This document shows positions 47,699 to 61,327 of a DNA stretch of 64,000 nucleotides, piece by piece. The stretch is from Apis mellifera (taxonomy: Eukaryota; Arthropoda; Insecta; Hymenoptera; Apidae). The DNA lies in contig NC_037641.1 in NCBI RefSeq assembly GCF_003254395.2, positions 10,024,501 to 10,088,500 of the forward strand, written 5' to 3'. Every line of letters begins with the position of its first letter. Position 1 is the first letter of the stretch. Under the pieces are notes generated by a model. It made no database searches, was not told where the DNA came from, and worked only from the letters and a program-made list of their open reading frames with translations. Position numbers and translations under genes: made by a program.

Positions 47699-49956
47699 AT
47701 AGAAACAGTATTCTTATTCGCGTAAAAAAGAGAATTTTATATTCTTGTCTGTAAAAAACTTAAACGAGAAATGAAATATTTGATGGCACTCTGTAATTCG
47801 ATTTTCGCGCCACTTTGAGGGACGCGAAATTTTATTTATCGCAATAATAAACTAACCTCTCCTTCCTCTAAATTCCTTTCCAACGATCCTCTTACTTTCC
47901 AACCACCATTGTGCATTGTATTCGTAACCGGCGCGTAGCCCACAACCCGAAAACATCATAATCGCGTTCCGAGATTGGGTGGCGCTTTAATAATAGGGTT
48001 GCGTTGGAAGAGTAAGAAGAGCATGGAAATAATATCTAATGCGCACGCGTGCACGCGTGAGTGAACGCATGAAAAATCCTGGCACCGTGAAAATTTACCT
48101 CCGTCTTGGAATCACCCGGTCTCTTCAATCTCTCTCTATCCGACCCCTCTCAGGAAGAAAAAAAAAAAAAACGAGAGATGTCGTATTCACGAACGTATTC
48201 GGGTTGTCATCCTCGTCAACCACGAAAATGACGAGGAATCGAATGCGAGGAAACTGGGTCCTTGCAACTGGAAATCGGACTGACGTTTCTCTTTCTCTTC
48301 TTTTCTTCGTCTCCACTCTTTTTGCCACTCGTTTTCTTCCCTTCTTACCCGAATATTAACATCGAAAGAAAATTTTATATCCCGTTTCAAACGAAATATA
48401 CGTAATTTATATATTCACGAACAAGCGAATTAATACTTTGATCTGTTCTGTTTTAAAAAAAAAGAATAGAATAATAAGAAAAGAAGAAGAAGAAGAAGAA
48501 ATAAGAAAAATTCTATTTATCCAAGTTTTTTGATAATATTAATTACGCTTTTTGTTCGTCGAATCGTGGAAAAAAATTGTTTTTTTCTTTTTTTGGAAAC
48601 GATTTTTAGGAATGAAATTTTGGGGGAAAAAATGACGAAAGAAAGGAGAGACGCGTTATTGCGTAATAGGTAGGAAAGGAAATCTATCTTTACGTATTTT
48701 GGCACATTGTCAATCACAATCGACTTGACCACAACAATAATAAGAAGAACCGTTATCCGAAAGAAAGGAAGAAAGAATGGAAATAATAAATCTTGTTGCG
48801 GTTACAAACGTCACACTTGTTTAAGGGAAGGATGGAAAGTTTGTATAAGCAGCATGAATGGGCAAAGATTGAAAATTTCTCATAATCCGTCTAATCGACA
48901 AATTCCCCGTATCTTTGACGGTGCGCGTTTCCGCAAATACACCCTTCAATACACCCCTTCTATCGTTCTTTCCGACTTATTGTTCACGAAACCGTGGATA
49001 ATTGCCTGGTTATAAATTATCGATACCAAAAGAATCGGTTTAAAACTTCCGTTAAACTCTTCTCTTCTAACATCTCTCTCTACAGTTACAATCCTTTCTC
49101 TTAATTTTTCTACGGATTATTCATATAGATGATTAATTTCTATTGTTCCAGGATGTATGTAAAGTTTTTTTCAACAATTTCTCTTTAAATATCTAAATAT
49201 CTAAAATTGCGCAATTTTGCCAACAAATTTCGGATACAATTGACTCGGATCGATCGAAAATCGAAATTTCCCGATCGATAAAACAGAACGTGTATAATTA
49301 CATGTTAACGAATACGTTAAAATATACGTGTATGTACGCAAAGCAAGAATCGAAAGTTGGATCAAGAAAATTCACAGCAGGGGAAGAAGGAAATTGTTGG
49401 AAGGTTGGAACGAATCAAAGAAGACTCGACCGATCTGACCGATTTGGTGCTTACGGACGGATTCGAAACTGTTCGAAATTTTCCCCAGAGACGAGAAAGG
49501 GCGGGGTAAGGGTTACGAGTCAATAGGATTTTAACGAGGAACCGGGCAATAAATCCGCTAATGAGTGTTGGCTGTTGGGCTAGATGCTAATCTATGCAAC
49601 CACAACGGTACTCCGCCCTTTCTTCCCCGTTCGATGAGACGTCCCTTTAAACCTTTCGACTTGGAAAGCATAGAAATTCGTTAATAAAAGGATTATCAGT
49701 GTAAACACCGTAAATCAATAGGTACCGTATTTTACTCGATGAACCGACGCTACAAAAATCGGTCTATACAATTTGTAAATACCTCTTTCAACTTTATACT
49801 CATCCGCAACCTTTCCCATTCTTCGGGATCGGGGGCCTTTCTTCGTCCGTTTCCTGATAATACCACAACTTTCGTAATGGATAATATTAAATCTCGTGTA
49901 CAAAGCAAATCTCGGAATATATTTTATTTATCAAGATTTGTAAAGAAGTGTAAAAG

Positions 49957-49987
<31 letters not shown>

Positions 49988-50869
49988 CTCCTTTTGAACA
50001 ATTTCACGCGATGATCGAGTCTGATTCATTTCGATAATTATATGACACCTTCGTAAACACTAATCCGAAAAGGAAATTTATTACGAATTGACGCTTCCTT
50101 TTGTACGAAAAAGAGAAAAGAAAATTTCTTTCGTTTAATACTTTGAAAATTTGAAACTAATAAATACTAGTAAATCCTAATCCATCCTCCCTCATAAGTC
50201 GATAAATATCCTTCCCATCTCGTACCCAAAATGTTTCCGAATATCGTTGCCGCATAAACTCGGTATATTCGATTCGCTCGATCGGACGCGTAATCGATCC
50301 ATCGATGGAAAATTATGATCCGTGATCTTTTGATTCGATGAAAATCGAATCGAGGGGCGAGGGTGATGTGCGCGCGTTTTGTATCGGTATCAGGAAGACG
50401 CCGAAGAGGATGAGGGTGAACTGGAGAGCAACCCGTAACCCAACCCATACCGGATATGGATACCTGTCTGTACCGCCTCCACCAATTGCGACCGACGAAT
50501 CAGACGCGTATCTCTCCGGTTAGGTGTACGAATCGGGCGTGACCGTTTTCTACCCTTCTCTCTTCCACTTCTTCTCTCTCCCGCCCCTCCCTCTCCTCCT
50601 TTCTCTCCCTTCCCCCCGATTGTCTCCTCTTCCGGCTATAGCTCTCCTCGCGCTCCTTTCCAATCTTCTCCCTCCTCGATCTTGCCGGAGCGGTCTCCGC
50701 AACAACGACCGTTCTCCTGCTTTTCTGCTAACCTTGCCTCGCGTCTATCCCGCCTTTTAACCAAAAAATAACCCCCCGCGAATCGAGGCGAGCGTTCAAC
50801 AACCTCCAACAATTCGCCCTACAATTTTTAAAAAGGAGTTGAACGAGGATATATATTTTTGTAAAAGAG
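47699..50869. other. Gene-free stretch
   Basis: It contains GGGTGGCGCTTT near 47,977 (CTCF-like), a (TA)14 microsatellite at 49,957-49,984 and a pyrimidine-rich tract at 50,548-50,640. Open frames overlap on opposite strands and have no domain; none is called. Confidence 0.45.
49957..49984. repeat. (TA)14 microsatellite
   Basis: Uninterrupted alternating TA run. Confidence 0.95.
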
Positions 50870-51770
50870 AAAAGTAATTTGATAATTAGTGATTTAGAAC
50901 CATTTCGATTCTAGTTTTCGCGATTTTTAAATTTTTCGAATTTTAATGAAGAATTGTAGAAAGGTTCCTAGACTAGGTTTTAGAAATGGTTTTGTAAAAC
51001 TAGGTATTTGTTAAAGTAATTTAACAATAATTACGCGATTTAGGCAAACGACCGTAATTTTTAAATTTCTGGAATTGTAGTTAGTTAACGAATTGTAGAA
51101 AGCGACTAGCTTTTGTATTTTTAGAATTTTGGAATTTTAATGACTAGATAAATATTTATTTAATTTAAACGATAATTGCACGATTTAGATGAACGAACAT
51201 TTAACTCGAGCACATTTATTTATCCTGGTTTTCGTAATTTTAGTAAGAAATTGTGAAAGCGACTGACTCTCGTGCTTTCAAAATTTTAGAATTTTAATAA
51301 TGGAATCGTAGAACGGGACTAAGGTATAAATATTTGCTTAATTTAACAATAATTGTATGATTTAGACGAACGTTGATCCTAATTTTCATATTTTCGAAAC
51401 TTTAGAATTTTAATAATTGTAGAAAACGACTATATGATTTGAAAATTTTTAAATTTTAACAAAGCATCGTAGAATTAAGAAACAGATACATATTGGTAAA
51501 AGTAATATGATTTAAGTGAATGAATCATCCTAATTTTTGTAAATTTTTTTTAAAATTTCAATAAAAAGAGACTAAGTTTCATGCTTTCAAAATTTTTAAA
51601 TTTTAACAAAGTATCGTAGACCAAATAAACTACAAATATTTGTTTAAAGAAATTTAACAATAATCCTTTCATTGAGCTATAATAGTTTTCTTATTTTTAA
51701 AAATTTTAGAATCTTTAGTAAAGGAATTAGTAGAAAAGGATTAGGGGATTACTTGTCAAGATAATAATGA
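50870..51770. repeat. Degenerate tandem array, five to six copies, period about 140-180 bases
   Basis: The word set AATTTAACAATAATT, TGATTTAGA-GAACGA, TTTTTAAATTTTAGAATTTTAAT and ATTGTAGAAA-CGACTA recurs in order with starts near 50,870, 51,019, 51,161, 51,340, 51,500 and 51,649. Copies are strongly diverged, so this is the oldest-looking array in the window. Confidence 0.75.
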
Positions 51771-52460
51771 TTGGTGAAATATCAATTTCTTAACAGGAGA
51801 TATAATCTTTCACGGCAAAAACAAGCTACCTCATTGATACCCGTTTCGAGAATTATTATATACAAATTTACATATAAGATTTCTATTCTTTAATTCATGC
51901 AATCATGTTATTATCTTATAGACACGCGTTGCATGAATTCAAGTTGTATGAAGAATTTCCTTTGTATAACACGGATAATATAAAACAACACGTTTGGAGT
52001 TCTTTCTAAAAATAATTAACAATTTAAAATATATTCAAAAATATTAAAATAAAATAATTGTATTATATTAAAATATTATATTTATAAAATTAGTATAAAG
52101 TGTAAATATAGTATATTAAAATTAAAATAAATTTAAAATATACGTATGTACACATAATATTTTACACTGAGATATCATTTTGAAAACAATAATAGTCGCA
52201 ATATCTTTGGCGTTTCACTCGATTATTTTAAATCGACGATGGAGACGAAAATAAAACTAATAATCCAATTACGAAAAGATGTATATTTTGAGAATCATCT
52301 CGGCTTCGTCACGATTAACTCAATCGACTTGCCGATTCGTTCGACCCAATTTATCTCGATAACGATTCGACACGCACGATGTGGACACTCGGGTCGAGAA
52401 ATCGATCCACGCATTCGACGAAACGCGAAGATTTCTTCTAAGGCCAAAGCGTGGAAGCAG

Positions 52461-52505
52461 GGAGGGGGGAGAGGAGAGGAGAGGAGAGGAGAGGAGAGAG
52501 AGAGA
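52461..52505. repeat. (GGAGA)n purine microsatellite
   Basis: Five-base units GGAGA in tandem, followed by (GA)n. Confidence 0.9.
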
Positions 52506-53505
52506 AACGCTCTTATTTGACCCCGGGCCCATTGTGCGAGTTAGCGAACCGCCGCGATCAGTTGGGGTCACGCAAGTCGCCACCCCAATTCACCTAATGG
52601 GGACAAATATCATAATTGCTGCTTCTTCTTTGCTAAGCATCCAAATAAATTGATGCTTTCTTGCTCGTTCTCTTTTGCAGCGACATACCACGCATCCTTC
52701 CTATCTGTCGCGATACAAAGTTTTTAAAACTGCATTTTTATTTTAATCAATTAAATCGGATTTTAATTAAGCAAAACGTGTATCAAAGTATTTGGAAGCA
52801 GATTGAAAGCATAGGTATTGTGTTCATTAGAAAATCTAGATTTAATAATAATAAAAAAATTAGAACATTTGGCTTAAGATCCTAAAAACAAATTAGCCTT
52901 CAAATTAAGTGCCTTTCTGAAAAGGAATAAAGAAAGAATGAAAAGGAAAGGAAAAGCAATGTAACTCTGATTGAGAACCGTGCTTCATAGTTGAATTACT
53001 TACTACAAAGATATCCAATGTACATTTTACATTGAAATAATCAAGGATTCATTGCAAAGATGCGGATGGAATACGAAAAATATATTCAGAGCTACATTTA
53101 TCTAAACATTTTCACATGAAATTTATCATATTGATTGTTTCACCGTTAATAATCAGCTTGTCCAATTATTCTTCTGCATCCAGTTCCAATATTTCTATAA
53201 GCAATCTTTCTATCTTTCTACTCAATCTCAACCGTTCTTCGAAAACTTTTCCTCTTACCATTGAAATCATTATCCTACCTTAATAACTCGAGCTCGGAGA
53301 ATACATTTTATGGCTAAGGATGTATTTGTGGACGACTATGAGAACTAGGGCTCGGAGAAGACATTCGTAAACGTGTGCGCGAGGGCAAACTTTCGAGGGC
53401 AAAAGAGTTCCGCGGCAGTTTTTCAACCTGGTGTGGGCGAACGCCGTGCAGATATCCACTTGACCCGCGCCTCGACGGTATATTTATCCATCTAAGGTCT
53501 GCGGT

Positions 53506-53540
53506 GTCAACACGAGTCAACAGTGGTCAATAAGCGATCA
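53506..53540 (+). promoter_or_regulatory. Helically phased GTCAA motifs
   Basis: GTCAAC, GTCAAC and GTCAAT start at 53506, 53516 and 53526, with a related GATCAA at 53536. The 10-base spacing puts them on one face of the helix. GGTCA is a nuclear-receptor half-site and two of the copies include it partly. Function is inference. Confidence 0.3.
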
Positions 53541-54059
53541 ACTGACCTCGCTTCCTACGCCAATCTCCAAGGCGAGTTTAACGCCGATTTTCTTTGCACA
53601 ACCCTGGAAAATCGGGATTCGGCGATCACGGCGAAATCGAAACTCTTTTTCTTTCACGTCGCGAAACACGAGATTTCCCGTTTTTTGGACGGGAAGAAGA
53701 GAACTGGCCGGTTCCAGGGCAAGCATCGTCCGCCCTCGAAGCTTCAACGGTTTTAACCAAACGACTTAACCTCGCGGCACACATGTCAACGGTTCACATT
53801 AATTCTCGTCGAATTAATCGTAAGCGTCGTCGTCGCAACGCGCAACCCTGCTCCATAGCACGGATTTATTGAATCAACCGGTCGAATGGTTCATTGGTTA
53901 TGTCACCGACTAATTTCACGTCTCCGTTCCCCACTTTCTCCTTCTCCTCCATCATCGACGCGCGCGTAAAGGCGCTCGTGTCGTTTCGTGTCCGATATTC
54001 GTTTAAAAGGAGAAAAAACACGCGATGGTCGGTGTAAGAAATGACAATTTCTTTTAAAA

Positions 54060-54510
54060 AAAAAATCCAATGTGGAACATTATTTCGATCATTTCAATCG
54101 ATACTTTGTAATTGCGTGGTTAGATAAAAAAGAAAGAAAAAGATGAATGTTGAAAGAGAAAAATAAGTAACCAGTTTCAACGCGTAAACATTTAATTATT
54201 GCAAATGAATTGAATACCCTCTATTTTTCAACGAGATTAATAAATTAAAAAATTAAAGACAGTATCCAAAACTATTTTATTTATTTCAATCGTAATATTT
54301 CGTAATTGCGTGGTTATATAAAAAGAAAGGAAAGATGCGGGGATGAGTCGGCGTAGAGAATAACATCTAAACGTAAACATCTAATTATTGATGATATAAC
54401 GAACGTACCCTCCTTTTTTCAACGAAGTCGATAAATTAAATAAGACGGACAACGTGTTCGAAACGTTATTTCAATCAATACTTGGTAATTGCGTGTATAC
54501 ACACAGGTTC
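54060..54510. repeat. Diverged tandem repeat, three copies, period about 190 bases
   Basis: TTATTTCGATCATTTCAATC, TTGTAATTGCGTGGTTA and TAAACATTTAATTATTG-type words recur from 54,082, 54,278 and 54,467. The third copy is truncated at TACACACAGG. Confidence 0.8.
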
Positions 54511-57500
54511 GAGTGGGATATGCCGCACGTTCGATCGATGAAATCATTTCTCGTGTGTCATATGTTGCATATGTCCATAAAGCGTTAAATAACGTTCCAT
54601 AGTTTCCACATTGATTAATCGAGCGTCGCTGCTCGAAGCGTGCAAGAGAAAGAGAAAGAGAGAGAGAGAGAGAAGAAATCTAAACGATTTCTCGATATTC
54701 ATTAGGTAAACACGATAAGAGGTATCGGTACACGTCGGTGTAATCGAGTTGCAGTTTCTCCTGTTTTGCATACCTGATCAGGGGGACACACGCGAGGTTT
54801 CGTGGCGGGGGTGAGGTCGAGGAGCACTTTGCGATAGAAGAGTCGCCGATCCCAGCTGCAATTTCTCACGACCCCATCGCCAATTCATCAATGATTCAAC
54901 CGTAGAGAAGAACGACCGGCATTGCGATTGTCACGAAACCCGTCGTAACATACCACGGCCACGACACTTTTTCTCAGCGGCCTCACTCGTTCTAAGGTAA
55001 AGGAACCTGTCACGGAACTTCGATCATCGCCCGCACCGATCGTCGCCCCACCGTCGCTTTTTTCCCTAACAAGAGGAAACGCGAACTTCCCTCCTACGAG
55101 CGTGCACCTAGCTCGCCTATTGATCATTCGGTGTTTCTTACGAACGTCGATGTTTCTACACGCGTAGAAAGGAAACAATCGCGGAAAAAAATACACATAG
55201 GTTCGAAAAATTTACGGAATTTATTGGCGAGAGAATAGCGCGTCGTTTGTGAGATTTTTATATTTGATATTAAAGAAGATATTTAAGAACATGGAATATT
55301 ATTCCTCCCTCCACGAAATTTGACAACGTCGAGAGAGAATCTGGAGAAATATTTCTCCGGTATTCGAATCAGCTGGTAATACGGTGCCTCGACATTCGTG
55401 ATCAACAAGCCCTAAACTAAATAGATTAACACGGCCGATATCATCGCGTTCGATAATCTCGGCGGACAGCGAGAAAGGGAAGGTCCAACGTGTTCGAGAA
55501 GGGGAATGTCGAGAGAGGGAGAGAGAGAGAAAAGAAAAAAAGAAAGAGAAAAAAGGATGGAGGATCGGTTATTTCGGTTAGAGAGAAGTTAATCTCGGCT
55601 GGTTCCTTCTGTCCTCGGATGGAATGCGCGCGTACCAATCGTTTCGCCAGCATACTCGGAACAGATTCTCACGTGATAGACTCCCCGACCTGGGCCGACC
55701 GCGACCCGGACCGGATTTCTTCTTCTTCTTCTTCTTCTTCTTCTTCCCCTCCTCGCGTAGGAGAGTCTCAACTACACGCGAGCACACGGGACGGGTCCAC
55801 CCGTTAATGGAAATAGCTGCTAACCTCTTATCACGTCCGATTTCTATCCCTAGGAGGATCTAATCCTTCGCGGATAAGCTCTCGAACGTATCTCGCCTCG
55901 GATACTCGAAACTTGGCTACACGCTTCCGCCCTATAGCGTCCAGTTTCTTCATTTTCACGCTCGTGGGATCGAGATATCCTCGATCGAGCGAGGAGATCA
56001 ACATTTCGAGTTTTGCCGATATTTATCATTTTGAATATTTATCCAGCTCAATTTCTTACGTACTTACGAAAAGAATGATTGATCATTTTTTCTTCAATAT
56101 CTTTGTCAATTGAACAGGGTGATTCTTTAGAAAAATTATTGGTACGATATCTAGTATTATCACTGTAATGAGATTGAAATACACAAAGTAAGAGATGGAG
56201 AACTTGAATAAATAAATGTAAATATTAACAGGCTGAACAGCTCGTCCAGGTACACGAACGGATTAAATCTGAGAGACGAATGTAAAAGGAATCCAGTTCC
56301 GGTCTTTATTCCCAATTACATCTGGCGGTGCAACAGAGGGGTCGTCATATTCCCACACACACACACACACATATATATATATTAGCTGATCATCGATAAA
56401 TTTCGATAGAAAGGAGCTTATCGGCGATGGCTCAGGATCAGGATTCGGCCACAACTCTATCTCAACATCTTAATACTCGAATTCTTGGTCATACGTACGC
56501 ATCGAGCGGTCGCAATGGGCGAAACGGCGTGTAAACACGGCTGGCAGTAGCGGCTCCCCGTTTCATCCTTTTCGGCCCTCCTTTCGGTCCTTCGTTCTGT
56601 GGAGCGTGACCCGTGGATACCTATACACGCCACTCCATGTATCAATGCCATCGATGCGACAATCCAAATATTTGCCAGTCAGATTAGCTCTCTTTCTCTC
56701 TCTCGCTTCGCGCCGTTTCCTGTTACTATTTTTATTTTCCCTCTCCCTCTCTCTCTCTCTCTCTTTCCGAGTCTACGAGAGAACGTGACATCTCGGCCAT
56801 CATCTGCCCTCTTATCCCCACGCTCTTATTTTATTTTGCTACCTAACCAAACCGTGGTTAATTTCGTTCTACGTATTTTCCAGATTTTTTTAGAATTGGA
56901 AAGTAATTTTGTTTCGTTCGTGCAACACGAGGGAAAGTTTTTATTATTATTATTATTATTTATTTATCGTTCGGAAGAATAGAAGGAAAAATTTATGGAA
57001 AATATTGTTCGGATCGTATTTTTTTTTTTCCAAACAAAACAACCGCGTTTTTCTCCACAAACGTAACAGATTTACGCAATATGAAAATATATAGATAGGA
57101 TACGAATCGTGCGATGGGGCAACATTTTCGTTCATCCCCCTCTCTCTTCACCCTTTTTTCAACAACCGCGCTTCAACTCCACACCTCTCGTCGTCTCGTT
57201 TTACACGAAAGCAACGGAATATGTAATATTTTAAATAATGGATATTTATGATATAATTTATTCCTCGCCACGTGCACGATTGGAAGAGGAGTTCCGGTGG
57301 AGTGAGAGAGCGTTCCCCTTCGTCGAACTCTTTACCGATTACCGAGATAATGGTCACGGTAATCTCGAGGGCCGATCTTATTGCGCGTTAAAGCCGAACA
57401 ACGACCAGGTGCTTTCTCCGTACACCTTCAAAAGATTCACCTTCTTCCTCCATCTCCTCTTCTTCTTCGTCCTCGTCTTTTCTTCCTCTTCACCGGCTGA

Positions 57501-58993
57501 TCCTCTCCCTCGTTCACCGGTTAAAACGATTTGGTCGAACGTTGAAAAAACGAGTCAAAAGCCCGTGAAACCACCGTTTCCCCGACGAAACGTGGATCAA
57601 AAGGATTGCTGCACGACCAAGGGAATCTCCTCGATGCTTTTTCTCTTTTTTTAAAGGAACCCTCTTTCGAGAATAATCGCGAGTAACACTTTGCGGAGGA
57701 AAGGTTTTTGGAAATTTTTGCGCGAGAGAAATTTTTTTTTAAATTTTTGTTTTTAAGGATCGATAGCAGCGAGAATTTCGTCACTTTTCACTTGCCTTGA
57801 AATCGGAAATTATCGATCATTTTTCCGGGAACGGTTTTCAAAATAAAGCAAATCGTTTCGACGAATTTTCGTAATAAACGTGTCATATCTCGATAATAAT
57901 TCATTATTTTTTTTAAGTTAGTAACGATAGCTTTTGAGAAACCATTTTATTATAAATGACTATAGGATTTTTCCTCGAGTTTTCAACAAGAACGGAAAAA
58001 AATTCGATCGAATATTTCGATCGGTGATATTCGTGATAAAATGACATATATATGTATAAAAGAAAAAAGAGAAAAATAAAACAAAAGTAAAAAGAGGAGA
58101 TGCATAACGAAACGATATTTATGCGACTCGTTACCACGGATAGGCTGCCCAAGCTTGCAAACTTATTTAATATATACGTGTATTTATTGGAACTTCCTTG
58201 TTCGGGTTTGATTCTTTCTCCTCGCGAAAGTACTACATCAACGGTAACAAATACAGGACTATTTATTCACGGGGAAGGACTAAGCCTAACGAATGGCAGC
58301 TAAGCGTAAGCAAGTACTTGTTATGCCATTATAAAGTTTAATCCTATTACGGTAGAGGCGGCATCGAAAGTGACGAATTTCCTCCACTTTCAGGTTCGAT
58401 CGAGCGAACCGAGTCGTTGGCCGCTCTCTCCCTCTTCCTTTTTTTTCGCAAACGAGGAAAACGATTTTCAAAGTCGAGAGGGCGCTCGGATACATCGATT
58501 GGCCGGCCCAAGGGAACGAGAGCAAAGCGGATACGACGTAATCGTTCCTTAGTCGACATCACCAGCTGTCACTGTTTGTTGGTTTGCGCTAGGGATTACT
58601 TGAAAATAGATCGTGGGTATAGGACGGGTGGTGAAACCCAACACCGAGCGTAATCCGTATTAATGATTACGGTTAGATACGTCCTAGGTATGCGCGCCAA
58701 CGCGGGGGATTAAAAATGTCCCTCCCCCTCCTCCGCTGTAAGCGCGTAATAATTTTCCTTTAAACATCTGAAACGATATTCGTTGAAACAAATCCGAAAC
58801 GATCCGAAATAACCAGTTCGATACGGTGGAATTTGAATTTTTTTTTTTTTTTAATCGTTTCGAGATAATCCTTCTCGTTATTTAGTTATTAAACGTATAA
58901 ATATAGATGTAACATGTATCGACGATGGGGAACGCGTCAAAGTATTTTGATCGATGGACAAAAGTTAAAGGATGAAATATGGTGTTGGAAGAA
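54511..58993. other. Gene-free stretch
   Basis: It includes a (GA)n tract at 54,640-54,675, a purine tract at 55,500-55,560, (TTC)9 at 55,720-55,747, short (CA)n and (TA)n at 56,353-56,382, and a (CT)n tract at 56,740-56,765. Open frames up to 138 codons occur but encode low-complexity or antisense-overlapping sequence without domains. I see no gene. Confidence 0.45.
55720..55747. repeat. (TTC)9 microsatellite
   Basis: A run of TTC triplets; frames over it encode Ser, Phe or Lys/Arg runs only. Confidence 0.95.
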
Positions 58994-59585
58994 GATATTT
59001 GCCTCTCTCTCGCTCGCATTGATCATAATTGTTTTATAAACTTATCTTTCCATCAATTTCTCCAACTTATAATTGTTCTTTTAATTTCGTGAATTTATGA
59101 ATAAATCAAAGTATTTTACAAGTAGAGATATTTGCCTTTTTCTCGTTGTTTTATAAACTTATCTTTCCATCAATTTCTCCAACTTATAATTGTTCTTTTA
59201 ATTTCGTGAATTTATGAATAAATCAAAGTATTTTACAAGTAGAGACATTTGCCTTTTTCTCGTAATCGTATCATTGATTATAATTGTTTTATAAACTTAT
59301 CTTTCCATCAATTTCTCCAACTTATAATTGTTCTTTTAATTTCGTGGATTTATGAATAAATCAAAGTATTTTACAAGTAGAGATATTTGCCTCTCTCTCG
59401 CTCGCATTGATCATAATTGTTTTATAAACTTATCTTTCCATCAATTTCTCCAACTTATAATTGTTCTTTTAATTTCGTGAATTTATAAATAAAAAAAGTA
59501 TTTTATAATTTACAATTGTATTTTATAATTACAATTTATAATTGTTCTTTTAATTTCGTTTCATTTATGAATAAATCAAAGGTGG
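58994..59585. repeat. Tandem array, four copies plus a partial, periods 133, 117 and 138 bases
   Basis: Copies start at GATATTTGCC or GACATTTGCC (58,994, 59,127, 59,244 and 59,382). All share TTTATAAACTTATCTTTCCA, TCAATTTCTCCAACTTATAA and TTGTTCTTTTAATTTCGTG. The first and fourth share CCTCTCTCTCGCTCGCATTG; the second has an internal deletion and the third a variant. A truncated fifth copy follows to 59,585. Confidence 0.93.
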
Positions 59586-59639
59586 TATTTGACAAGTGAT
59601 AAAGAGGTTTTGTATGGAGGATGATGAAGAGTGACAGGA

Positions 59640-60450
59640 TGCGATCGAATTTCGAATCAGTTGGACCTATCTTTGTCTCCGTAGACTGGTCACTCTCGAA
59701 GGGTTAAGTACGCAGAGCATCTCCCTCATCTCACTCACCCCGCCTCAGGAGGGTTAGCTTCCGTTTCCGGATTGGCACGTGAATCGTGAGGACCTTGAAG
59801 AGGGTATAGGTTGTCGTGGTACCACTTAGGCACGTGGTGTCGCCGTGAAAGACCGTCACAGAGATCCAATATGGCTCCGCTATAGAGATCCATTCTTCCG
59901 ACACTTCTCTTCCAGGAACGCGACGAGGGAGCTCTCGATTTTTAAAGGATTACGTGCTCTCTCTTAACCATTCGATATTGTTATCAATATTATTTTTATA
60001 AAGTTTCTTTCTTTTTTATCGAATGGAAGAAGAATTCGTAGTTTCGAAATAGATGAAATTTATAAATATTACAACACGAGAGAAGATTATTCGATTGAAT
60101 ATATATTTTTATTCGAGAAAAAGATTATTTCTCGCAACGATTAGAGCAAATTACGAAGGAAGTAATTTTTTTTTTTACCTTCCCTCCAGTATTTTCGTTG
60201 AACACGTGTCGCGGAATATTTCGGAGTAGGAGCTGAAAAAATAATAGCGAAACTAATTATGTAGATCCTGTGTCCCCGTGTTGTAGCTTGTCGTGGGAGA
60301 GTACACAAGCAGCACCAACAGTCAACCAAAGTGTCGGCTGCCTTATCAAAATACTCAGGACGGAGGAAACGTACAGAGAGCACGTACATACCACGTGTTT
60401 GTCCCATTGTCAGCTTCAGCCTGACTAAACTTTAGCGCCGTCCATAAAAG
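59640..60450. promoter_or_regulatory. Candidate regulatory block with four CACGTG E-boxes
   Basis: CACGTG occurs at 59776, 59831, 60203 and 60392. A perfect 10-base palindrome GTGGTACCAC at 59816 lies beside the second. CACGTG is the site of Myc/Max and Clock/Cycle-type bHLH factors. The block at 59,640-59,900 is GC-balanced and free of simple repeats. Enhancer or promoter function is inference; no gene start is visible nearby. Confidence 0.35.
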
Positions 60451-61327
60451 AAATCACGTACTGCTACTAATATCAATATCTGCGCACGTAACTTTCTCTC
60501 AAAAGAAAATCCCAGATGAATAGAGAATATCCTTTCATCATCTTTCCTTCAAATTTGATGAACGGTTTTTCTCTTCTCTTCTCTTTTCTTTTCTTTTCTT
60601 TTCTTTTCTCTTCTCTTCTTTTCTTCTTTTTTCAATATTTGATCACAATATTTATAAATCTTTACTCGAATCTTGTCCTCTTCCAAAGGAAATTAATTTA
60701 AAAATCATCGATCTAGATATACCAAAAGTATCGAAAGAAAGAAATATGATCAAAATTCAAATTTTCGAAAATTGGCGATCAAGACGATTTTTAATCAAAC
60801 AAATGGAAAATTCAAAATTTAATTTTTTTTCTTTTCATTTTTCTTTTTAAAATTATCATGGCGATAATCGAAGCTGGTGAATAGCGCACAAGAAGATTCT
60901 CTCGTCCTCGTAAAATATCTTTTTTGGAGCGCGGTTGAATTAGACGATCGATTAAAAGTCTCGAAAAGTCTCGCAACGCAATTAAGGATCACACCGCGGC
61001 GAGATGCGGTTCGTATCCCTGCAGGACTTCGCACCATCTTCCCCCGTAGCACGCATTAAGTTTCAAGTTCTTCTTCCTCCGCGTCGTCTTATTTTACTAT
61101 TTCATCACGCGCGTAATTTCGTTCGGTGAATATTTTAACGCGCTTCGTTATCATCCGCTGTTAATGCTAGACGTATCGTAGAAAAACCATCCTGTCCGCG
61201 TGTAATTACTCCCGTTAATCAAAAGGGATCCTTTTTATTAGAAAATTGCGCAATTTCAATATTCGAGTATCAATTCATATTTTTGAAGTTTGAAAATTGA
61301 TGAAATTTAATAAATCTCGTCGTATTT
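60451..61327. other. Gene-free stretch with a (CTTTT)n tract
   Basis: A pyrimidine microsatellite of TTCTC/TTTTC units lies at 60,561-60,633. The remainder has no recognisable exon or repeat. Confidence 0.5.

Larger units (their letters stand above)
51771..54059. other. Gene-free stretch
   Basis: It holds an AT-rich island at about 51,990-52,170, a (GGAGA)n purine tract at 52,461-52,505, and three GTCAA words spaced exactly 10 bases apart at 53,506-53,530. No coding exon is recognised. Confidence 0.45.

Noticed and set aside
57238..57654. 138-codon plus-strand frame
   Set aside because: The middle is a pyrimidine-rich Phe/Leu/Ser run and neither end resembles a known protein.
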